Source: Candidatus Poribacteria bacterium (GTDB lineage Bacteria > Poribacteria > WGA-4E > GCA-2687025). From it: a stretch of DNA of 14,400 nucleotides. Location: positions 1 through 14,400 of the forward strand of contig NYZG01000308.1 in assembly GCA_002687025.1 (NCBI GenBank). Direction: 5' to 3'. This document shows positions 6,080 through 12,574 of the stretch, one piece after another (the stretch's first letter is position 1; the number at the start of each line of letters is the position of its first letter). The translations under genes and the position numbers were made by a program. The notes beneath the pieces are model-generated. The model was not told where the DNA came from, did no database searches, and saw nothing but the letters and a program-made list of their open reading frames with translations.

Positions 6080-7537
6080 TCAGGGCGACTCGTCGTCCGG
6101 CTCGCGACGGACCCCGAGGTTGCGGATCTTGCGGTGCAGCGCGGTGCGCCCAATGCCCAGTCGCGTGGCGGCTTGGGTCACGTTGCCGCCGGCCTCGCGC
6201 AGTACGTGCGCGATGAGCCTGCGCTCGAATTCCGCAGTGGCATCGGCGAGAGGGAGGGCCGTCAAGTCGAGGAGCCCGGTGGCGCCGAGGCCGGTCGCGT
6301 CACTCTCCGTGGCGCCTCGGCCCGCGGGATCGTACAGCTCGCGCGGCAGGTCTTCGAGGCGCGCGAGCGAACCGGGGCATCGGACGACGGCGGTCTCGAC
6401 GGCGTTCTTCAGTTCGCGGACGTTGCCGTCCCATCTGGCGGCCATGAGCCGTGGCAGGACGTCGCGGTCGAATCCGAACACCGCCTTGCCCAGAGCCCGG
6501 GCGTGGGATCTGAGGAAGTGGTCCGCCAGCAGAGGGATGTCGTCTCGGCGCTCGCGCAGTGGCGGCACACGGATACTCACCGCCGCGAGCCGGTAGTAGA
6601 GGTCCCGGCGGAACTCCTGGCGATGCGCCGCATGCTCCAGGTCGTGGTTCGTCGCGGCGATCACGCGGACGTCGCACTGCAAGCCGGTGGCGCCGACGCG
6701 CTGGACCTCCCCCTCCTCAATGGCCCGGAGGATCTTGGGCTGCACTGACAGCGCCATGTCGCCGATCTCGTCGAGGAAGATAGTCCCGCCGTCGGCCTCC
6801 ATGAACTTCCCCTCCCGGGCGTCGACCTCCGTGGCCACGCGCCGGCCAATGCCGAACAGCTCCGCCTCGATGAGGTTCTCGGGGATGGCGCTGCAGTTCA
6901 CGACAACGAACGGGCCGCTCGCCCGCTGGCTGTTGGCGTGGATCGCCTTGGCCACAAGCTCCTTGCCGCATCCACTCTCGCCCTGGATGAGCACCGTCGC
7001 ATCGGTTGGCGCGACCCGGCCCAGCGTCTTCATGACGTCGATCATGGCAAGGCTCGCGCCCACGATGGGCGCCGCCGGGCTCTCGTCGACGCCACCTGGG
7101 GGCGCGACAGCCGCTCGCTCGCGCGTGATCTCGCGGACGAGTTCCATCAGCCTGCCGTAGTCGATCGGCTTGACGATGTACTCGCGGGCGCCGGTCAGGC
7201 TGGCCCGAAGGGCGGTGTCGGCAGAGCTATTGCCGGTGATTATCATGACCTCGGCGGCCGGATCGGCGCCCCGACCTGCCTCCAGAATCTTCAAGCCGCT
7301 CGACGTGTCTCGCGTCCCCGCGGCGTCCGGCATCCACAGGTCCGCAATGACGATGTCGTACGGGACTTCCGCATCCGACAGGTATGCGAGGGCAGCGTCT
7401 CGGTCGTATGCGGTATCGACGTGCGTCGGCAGGTCCGTCTCCATGCGCAGGTGCTGCACGATGTACCGACACGTGTCCCGGTTGTCGTCCGCGACGAGTA
7501 TACGCGTCGGTCGATCCTGAGGAGGGGCCAAAGTCAT
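6080..7537 (-). CDS. NtrC-family response regulator (REC-AAA+-Fis HTH) with non-canonical GAFTGA loop
   Basis: 485 aa. The receiver domain (12-135) has acidic D17-D18, phosphoacceptor D66 (IADLWMP), T101 and K123. The AAA+ domain (about 157-400) has Walker A GESGCGKE (186-193), Walker B FLDEIGD (D256-E257), sensor I N297, FRRDLYYRL with candidate arginine fingers (309-317), and sensor II RWDGNVREL (368-376). The loop that should read GAFTGA is RVATEV (233-238); only the Thr is kept, so contact with sigma-54 is uncertain. A Fis-type helix-turn-helix lies at about 448-477. The ATG at 7537 is chosen because it directly precedes the receiver and overlaps the stop of a 37-aa frame; an in-frame ATG at 7576 would add 13 residues. 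The only nearby purine-rich site (GGGAG, 1 nt away) is too close. The CHASE2 kinase just upstream is the likely phosphodonor. Confidence 0.9.
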   Translation of the reverse strand: MTLAPPQDRPTRILVADDNRDTCRYIVQHLRMETDLPTHVDTAYDRDAALAYLSDAEVPYDIVIADLWMPDAAGTRDTSSGLKILEAGRGADPAAEVMIITGNSSADTALRASLTGAREYIVKPIDYGRLMELVREITRERAAVAPPGGVDESPAAPIVGASLAMIDVMKTLGRVAPTDATVLIQGESGCGKELVAKAIHANSQRASGPFVVVNCSAIPENLIEAELFGIGRRVATEVDAREGKFMEADGGTIFLDEIGDMALSVQPKILRAIEEGEVQRVGATGLQCDVRVIAATNHDLEHAAHRQEFRRDLYYRLAAVSIRVPPLRERRDDIPLLADHFLRSHARALGKAVFGFDRDVLPRLMAARWDGNVRELKNAVETAVVRCPGSLARLEDLPRELYDPAGRGATESDATGLGATGLLDLTALPLADATAEFERRLIAHVLREAGGNVTQAATRLGIGRTALHRKIRNLGVRREPDDESP

Positions 7538-7647
7538 GCTCCCGGGATGACGGGACCTGAGCCACGACAGTTGCATCGGCTCGCGAGTACAACGTCGACG
7601 GCGACTTTCCCACTGACGCTCGCGACGTGTCTCTCCGCCTGCGTCAT
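7534..7647 (-). CDS. Possible small ORF of 37 aa bridging the kinase and regulator genes
   Basis: Its ATG overlaps the kinase stop (ATGA, 7647-7644) and its TGA overlaps the regulator ATG (ATGA, 7537-7534), filling the 106-nt gap exactly. It begins MTQAERHVASVSGKVAVDVV and contains two Cys near residue 26 (CNC). A G-rich GGGGGTGG stretch lies 4 nt before the ATG. The regulator itself has no usable ribosome site, so coupling through this frame would explain its translation. No family is recognised. It may be a chance frame in GC-rich DNA. Confidence 0.35.
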   Translation of the reverse strand: MTQAERHVASVSGKVAVDVVLASRCNCRGSGPVIPGA

Positions 7648-9482
7648 GAGGCCACCCCCGCCGCGACTGGGACGAAGACCTCGAACGTGGCTCCCTGCCC
7701 CGGCGAACCGTGGGCGCGAATCTCACCTGAGTGCGTCGTGACGATGTGATTCACGTTGAACAGCCCGAGGCCAAGGCCGCGCGCCTTCGTCGTGTGGAAC
7801 GGCTCGAAGAGCTGCTCCACCCGCTCCGCGTCGATGCCGATGCCGGTGTCGGTCACACGGACGTGGACGCCCGGCCGCGGAGCCGTCTCGGAGCCGAATT
7901 CCATACTTAGGGAGCCGCCGTCGGGCATCGCCTGTATGGCGTTGCGGATCAGGTTGACGAACGCGACGCGCATCTTCGGAGGGTCCGCCATGATAGTCGG
8001 CCGGCCGGGTGAGGCGTCCGCGGTCACAGTGATCTTCGCCTCCCGCAGATCGTCGGCCAGCGTCTCGCGCGCGTCCATCGCGATGTCCCAAAGGTCCGAC
8101 GGCTGGAGTTGGAACGTGTTCGGATGGAAATAGGTCAGCTCGTTCTCGACCATGTCCGAGAGCTGAGTCACGCGGGATATCACCACGTCCATCTCCGTCA
8201 CGAGTTCGTCGTGATCCTCCGCTAGCCCCAGTGGGTCGCCTCGGGAGAAGTTGTTCCGCACCATCTCAGCGGGCGCCCGGATGGAGTTGAGCAGGTTCCG
8301 CACCTCGTGTCGGACCTGTGCTGACATCACGCCGAACGCCGCTTCGCGTTCTGCCTGCATCGCCCGACGTTCCGCCAGCGTCGCGCGCGCGCCGTTCATG
8401 CTCAGCACCCATGCCACACCGGTCAGGACCATGCCGACGATGGGGGACACCATCGGTATCCAAACCGTCGGCATCAGCGCGTATGCGATCGCGACCTGCA
8501 CGGCCACGGCGACAACGACGAACGTTGTCAGCGCCCATGTGCCGGACGACCGCGCGCGGAAGAAGACCCCAGCGGCCGTGAAAGCCGCCGCCCACGCCAG
8601 GAATAGCATCGCGCTGGATAACCGGCTGCGCGGCGGCGTCAGGCTGCGAGTCATGATCCCGTTCAGGACGGCGGCGCGGGCGTGGTACGCGGTGCTGGAG
8701 CCGAACGGCGTGAGCATCCGGCCCGGGTCCTGGGTCCCATCGAATCCGACAACGGCCCAGCGTCCCCTCAGTGCTGCGGGCGCTCCCAGGAGAACGTCGG
8801 CCGCGGATATCACGGGCAGATCGTCGGGCAGGCGCGGGATCATCAGCGCCCCACGCGCGTCGGTAGGCGCCGCGAGCGCGTCCGGTTCGACTCCCAGGGC
8901 GTCCGCGGCGAAGAGCAGCTCCAACGAGTGCTGCGGGTCGCGGGCGAATCCGTACGCGACGTGCGCCTGACTGCGGCGGTACACGCCATCGGTGGGACTC
9001 GCCATGAGCCGACTGAAAGACGTCGCCTGGTCGGCTCCATAGACGTAATCAGGCAGCGGGGCCGCGCCCCCGACCCACGGCACGCCCGCGCGCGGAGCTC
9101 CGTTCACGCGGGTGTACGGGCGGATGATGTGCACGGGGAATCCCACGTCCGGCCACGGCTCGGCCGCCGAGTCGTCCCTGTGGAAGCGCAACGCGAAGAA
9201 CACGCCGCGGCAACCGGCATCGCGCAGCTTCTCGAGAAGCCACGCGTGAGCGGCTGGCGGGTACGACCCCAGCATCTCTTCGGTCCGGGCGTCGTAGGCC
9301 ACGAGCGCCAGCAGAGGAGACGCCTTCGGCCCTGCCGACGCCCGCGCGCTCGCCCGCGCATCGTATGTCTTTAGCTCGAGCAGGTCGAACAGCCCGTACC
9401 ACTCGGATACGAGCGTGATCGCGAAGCAGATCAAAGCCCACCGGAGGATTCGAGCGCGCGTGTCTGGTTTCCGCGCCATCAC
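7644..9482 (-). CDS. CHASE2-domain sensor histidine kinase
   Basis: 612 aa with classic CHASE2 topology: one N-terminal membrane helix (about 12-30), a large extracytoplasmic domain (about 34-280, opening LLELKTYDARASARA), three membrane helices (about 288-308, 317-337, 341-361), then the cytoplasmic kinase. The H-box is RHEVRNLLNSI with H392 as the likely phosphorylated His. The ATPase domain has an N-box N510-LIRN514, G1 box DTGIGID (545-551), the PFHTTKARG lid region and G2 box GLGLGL (569-574). It probably senses an envelope signal and phosphorylates the adjacent NtrC-type regulator. The start is GTG 9482 (AGGG 8 nt upstream) or the ATG immediately after it at 9479. The gene sits just downstream of a secreted FecR-like protein; I recall FecR and CHASE2 genes occurring side by side in other bacteria. 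Confidence 0.92.
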   Translation of the reverse strand: MMARKPDTRARILRWALICFAITLVSEWYGLFDLLELKTYDARASARASAGPKASPLLALVAYDARTEEMLGSYPPAAHAWLLEKLRDAGCRGVFFALRFHRDDSAAEPWPDVGFPVHIIRPYTRVNGAPRAGVPWVGGAAPLPDYVYGADQATSFSRLMASPTDGVYRRSQAHVAYGFARDPQHSLELLFAADALGVEPDALAAPTDARGALMIPRLPDDLPVISAADVLLGAPAALRGRWAVVGFDGTQDPGRMLTPFGSSTAYHARAAVLNGIMTRSLTPPRSRLSSAMLFLAWAAAFTAAGVFFRARSSGTWALTTFVVVAVAVQVAIAYALMPTVWIPMVSPIVGMVLTGVAWVLSMNGARATLAERRAMQAEREAAFGVMSAQVRHEVRNLLNSIRAPAEMVRNNFSRGDPLGLAEDHDELVTEMDVVISRVTQLSDMVENELTYFHPNTFQLQPSDLWDIAMDARETLADDLREAKITVTADASPGRPTIMADPPKMRVAFVNLIRNAIQAMPDGGSLSMEFGSETAPRPGVHVRVTDTGIGIDAERVEQLFEPFHTTKARGLGLGLFNVNHIVTTHSGEIRAHGSPGQGATFEVFVPVAAGVAS

Positions 9483-9532
9483 GGCAGTGGCCCTAGGTGG
9501 GACGGACGGCGGGGGTGGATGCCGCCGCGCCG

Positions 9533-9541
9533 ATCATATCA
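9533..9541 (-). promoter_or_regulatory. Putative extended -10 promoter of the kinase/regulator genes
   Basis: Within the 90-nt gap 9483-9572 the minus strand reads TGATATGAT, an extended -10 (TGn plus TATGAT, 5 of 6). No convincing -35 box is present, as is common for extended -10 promoters. Transcription would start near 9526, about 44 nt before the kinase start. It sits in an AT-rich island between GC-rich arms that could pair with each other. Confidence 0.4.
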
Positions 9542-9572
9542 CGATGCGGAGTGGCGGCGCCCGCCGGACAGG

Positions 9573-10499
9573 TCAGTCGGCGGCGGGGCCGAAGCTCTCG
9601 CCCGCATACCACGCCTGCAGGAACGCCGTCTGGCCGGGCGCGGGGCGTATAGGCAGCTCCACGCCGCCGTCGGCTCGTGTTGTATACAGCGAACGGCTCG
9701 CGGTGACGCTCGCGATGCGGCTGCGAGTGAGGCCGGTATCCAGGAAAACGAAGGGCCGGCCTTCGCCATCGACGTGTCGGCGCGCTGGGATGTCTGCCGC
9801 CGTAAGCAGGGCCGCGAACGCGAAGGCGTGGGCCGTAGACGCGTCTGGGAATAGGGATGCGAACGCTGACGCCTCGGCCAGTTCGGCCGTCATTGCAGCG
9901 AACAGGGCGGTCGCCGCTGCGATCCGCTCCGGCATGTAATGCGGGCCGGCGCGCGACGCGCCGAGCACACGGCCGGCGACGTTGCGAACGGCTTCGTGTT
10001 CGTGGCTGAGGTCGGCTATCCACGCCGCCGATGTCGCGGCGTCGAACGCCACGTCGGTTGGGGTAGCGACAGGCGTCTCGCGCAGGTCGCCTGCCGGCAG
10101 GACATCCACCTCGTCGCCCCCCGACGACCCCGCGAACACCCCTGGGTCGGCGCTCGCGCTTGCAGCGGCGACTGCCAGCAACTCGGCCGGCGAGCCCTCG
10201 CCGACGCCTGTGAGCAGGTCCAGACGGTCGCCGTCGACGCCTTCCACCCGGAGCAGTGATCCGGGCGGCATCCGCACGATGTCCCGTGGGCCGAGAGCCA
10301 TGCCGCGGCGCGCGAACTCCCAGTCGGTCTCGCCGCTATGCAGCGTTTCGACCGCGCCGTAGCTGAACAGCACACGCGTGGCAGACCCATCCTCCGCGCG
10401 AACCACAGGGGCGGCCAAGCAAGCCGCAAGCGCGGCCACCAGGGCCCATGTGGGTACACGTCCGGCCCAAAGTGTGCCGTTTCGGATACACATCGTCAT
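9573..10499 (-). CDS. Secreted FecR-like protein with a catalytically inactive transglutaminase-like domain
   Basis: 308 aa. A signal peptide (positive N-terminus, hydrophobic core about 16-32, cleavage likely after ARA at 33-35) implies periplasmic or surface location. Residues about 40-100 resemble a FecR domain: YGAVETLHSGETDWEFARRG, then a G-D-x-V-like turn and a VDGDRLDLLTG strand pair. Residues about 168-270 resemble the transglutaminase-like domain of the upstream gene: VRNVAGRVLGA and RIAAATALFAAM align with VRRFGTRVLQA and NLRRAIALFAGL. At the catalytic positions GDCDDA is PDASTA (Cys replaced by A220), and the PRHVLMAFD His is also missing. The ATG at 10499 is chosen for its ATGA overlap with the upstream stop and the signal peptide that follows. 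It may act as a binding or regulatory partner; function not established. Confidence 0.72.
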   Translation of the reverse strand: MTMCIRNGTLWAGRVPTWALVAALAACLAAPVVRAEDGSATRVLFSYGAVETLHSGETDWEFARRGMALGPRDIVRMPPGSLLRVEGVDGDRLDLLTGVGEGSPAELLAVAAASASADPGVFAGSSGGDEVDVLPAGDLRETPVATPTDVAFDAATSAAWIADLSHEHEAVRNVAGRVLGASRAGPHYMPERIAAATALFAAMTAELAEASAFASLFPDASTAHAFAFAALLTAADIPARRHVDGEGRPFVFLDTGLTRSRIASVTASRSLYTTRADGGVELPIRPAPGQTAFLQAWYAGESFGPAAD

Positions 10500-12574
10500 G
10501 GAGCTTGTGCGGCGCCGGTGAAGGGCGCCGTGGCGGATTGGAACCACTCGTCAGTCCTTACTTTCTCGATGCGCCGGCGGATATCGGCCCCGGAGACCGT
10601 CACATCCGCCGTGGGGAACACCGGGGCGGCTACCCCGTACTGCTCCCACGCGCTCCGCACTGTGACACTGTCCAGGACGCCACTTCGCGCCTCTGCCAGA
10701 CCGGCGCGCCACGCCTCGGCGAACCCGCGGCTCAGAAGCGTGGTTTCAAGCGGCGCCCAGGCGTTTCCGTCGATGGCAATCGTAACGTCGCCCAGCCGCG
10801 TCGCCTGCGCGCGTCCATACGACAGCCCACCGAGATCGAACGCCATCAACACGTGCCGCGGCGTCTGTATCAGGGCGGTGGCAATGCCCAACGCCTCGAA
10901 CAGGGAGCATACCAGAACCGTGGCGTCATCGCAGTCGCCAACGGGCGCGCCGTTCCCGGCGCCGACGATAGCCCCCACCAACTCGCTCGGATACCTGATC
11001 GCATCTATCGTGCCACTTTCTCGCGGCATGTTCGGGTCGCCTTCGTACGCCATCTCGCCAAGGCCGGCGAACAGGGCGATGGCCCGTCGCAAGTTCGACG
11101 GGAGGCCGGACGGTAGGTCGTCCCCGGCGGCTTGCAGGACGCGCGTCCCAAAGCGGCGTACGGTGGGGTCGGTCGGGGTGATGAACGCCGCCAGCTTGGC
11201 CAGGTCGTCCAGCAGCAACTGGTTGCGCGCGTGCAGCAGCAGCGTGGTGCTGACCACGGCCCGACGGCGCGATGGGTTCCGCACGTCGGAGACGTGCACG
11301 CGCGCCTCTACCGGCCGGCTTTCGGTCAGTTCCAGGGCCTCGTCGGCCAGGAGGAACTTCTGTATTGACACGATGCGGCGTTCTCCCGGTCCGATGCGTA
11401 CGGCTTCCGCGACTTCCGTGCCGCTTCTGCCCGTATAGCCGTCGATGTGCACACGGACGCCCACGCGCACGGGCGTGTCGCCGGGGTTGTGCAGCCAGAA
11501 CTCCCCTATCCGCTCGGACGTGTCTCCCGAGAACTCCGCCACGGACTCGTACGGCCGTGTCCCAACCGTCCGCTCGGGCCGCGCGTAGAACTCCCGCAGC
11601 GCGGGATACAGGTCCCTCATCGCGATCGCCTCGACGATGACCGGCGGGTCGAGGTAGCTCGTCCTCAGGGTCACGCCAAAGTGCGACGTCGCCGCAGCCT
11701 GCGAGGGCGCGACCAGCGCGTATTCGACCGCCCCCCACGCCCAGTTCAGGGCCGCGCCGGTGGTGAGGGTAGGCCCCTCGCCGTCTCGTGTGGGGACGAA
11801 AACGCCAGCGCGCGCCGCGGCAAGCCCGCCCACGGCGCGTTCGACTCCTAGTCGCCAACCGTCGTTCCAGTCCACGGCCCCGGTCCAAGCGCGCCGCGTG
11901 TAGGCCGCGCCGACCACGCGCGAGCGGGGCACGAGCCGTTGCGTCGGACCATCGTCGACGCGTGTCCATGCGCCTGAACGCAGCTCCCCCGCGCCGACCA
12001 GCGACATCCAATTCCGCACGCTCAGCGCGGCGCGCAGGCCCGGCACGCTCGGGACGGCCCACAGTACGCCAAGATCCGCGCTCCATCCCGACGCGGATCC
12101 GAGGGAAGCTCCATCCAGGCTTGCGCGTTGGGTACGGTAGTTGAGGCCGAACCCAAGGCCGAGGCCCTTCCGCGGGCTGCGCGAATACCCGACGCGCAGG
12201 CGATTCTGCGCAAAGCCCAACTCGTCGTCATCGGCGCCGATGCCTAGCCACTCGAATCCGACCGCCTGGTTCTCGGAAAGCGGGATTGAGGCCGCGAGGT
12301 AGTTCGCTCGCAGCAGGCCCGAGAGATTCGAAGTGGTCGCCTCCACGGCGTATTCGTCCAGAAGTGAAGCCGCTCCGATGTTGAGCGATGCGGCGCTAGC
12401 GCTCGCCGGGCCCGCGGCGCCCGAGTAGCCCATCGACAGTGATCGGATGCCCACTGGGATCTCCGCTTCAACCGCTACGCTAACCCCGACCCCGACGCCG
12501 AGGAATGTGACCGCGAACGCGAGGAGCGCCAGACCCGGGACGACAGTTGCTCGCGCGGCGGGGCCGGCGCTCAT
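10496..12574 (-). CDS. PorV/PorQ-like outer-membrane beta-barrel fused to a transglutaminase-like domain
   Basis: 692 aa. The N-terminus has a long hydrophobic export signal (about 12-36). Residues about 40-305 look like a PorV/PorQ-type barrel: VGIRSLSMGYSGAA at 41-54, then alternating strands such as RLRVGYSR and GLGLGFGLNYRTQRAS. A beta-sandwich-like linker (about 310-450) follows, with WLHNPGDTPVRVGVRV. The C-terminal domain (about 460-640) is transglutaminase-like, with nucleophile C548 in VGDCDDA, H574 in TPRHVLMAFD, and WAPLETT (606-612) where the acidic third residue is expected. The predicted role is cysteine-dependent cleavage or crosslinking at the outer membrane; the reaction is unknown. 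The ATG at 12574 overlaps the upstream stop (ATGA); the same frame also opens at a TTG 9 nt earlier. The gene is translationally linked to both neighbours. Confidence 0.8.
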   Translation of the reverse strand: MSAGPAARATVVPGLALLAFAVTFLGVGVGVSVAVEAEIPVGIRSLSMGYSGAAGPASASAASLNIGAASLLDEYAVEATTSNLSGLLRANYLAASIPLSENQAVGFEWLGIGADDDELGFAQNRLRVGYSRSPRKGLGLGFGLNYRTQRASLDGASLGSASGWSADLGVLWAVPSVPGLRAALSVRNWMSLVGAGELRSGAWTRVDDGPTQRLVPRSRVVGAAYTRRAWTGAVDWNDGWRLGVERAVGGLAAARAGVFVPTRDGEGPTLTTGAALNWAWGAVEYALVAPSQAAATSHFGVTLRTSYLDPPVIVEAIAMRDLYPALREFYARPERTVGTRPYESVAEFSGDTSERIGEFWLHNPGDTPVRVGVRVHIDGYTGRSGTEVAEAVRIGPGERRIVSIQKFLLADEALELTESRPVEARVHVSDVRNPSRRRAVVSTTLLLHARNQLLLDDLAKLAAFITPTDPTVRRFGTRVLQAAGDDLPSGLPSNLRRAIALFAGLGEMAYEGDPNMPRESGTIDAIRYPSELVGAIVGAGNGAPVGDCDDATVLVCSLFEALGIATALIQTPRHVLMAFDLGGLSYGRAQATRLGDVTIAIDGNAWAPLETTLLSRGFAEAWRAGLAEARSGVLDSVTVRSAWEQYGVAAPVFPTADVTVSGADIRRRIEKVRTDEWFQSATAPFTGAAQAP

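Noticed and set aside
5817..6596. Plus-strand frames of about 250 codons over the sigma/regulator junction
   Set aside because: They run over the C-terminal part of the regulator and the promoter region on the other strand and show no domain signal.
9483..9572. GC-rich arms around the AT-rich island as an intrinsic terminator
   Set aside because: The arms can pair imperfectly, but no T-run follows, so only the extended -10 promoter is reported there.
11001..11015. Second TGGCACG-N4-ATGC match on the minus strand with correct GG-GC spacing
   Set aside because: It lies deep inside the barrel-transglutaminase coding region, has a poorer -12 box, and is not placed in front of a gene start.
10338..11438. 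Plus-strand open frame of 366 codons
   Set aside because: Lies opposite the barrel-transglutaminase and FecR-like genes, has Ser/Arg/Pro-rich composition and no recognisable domain.
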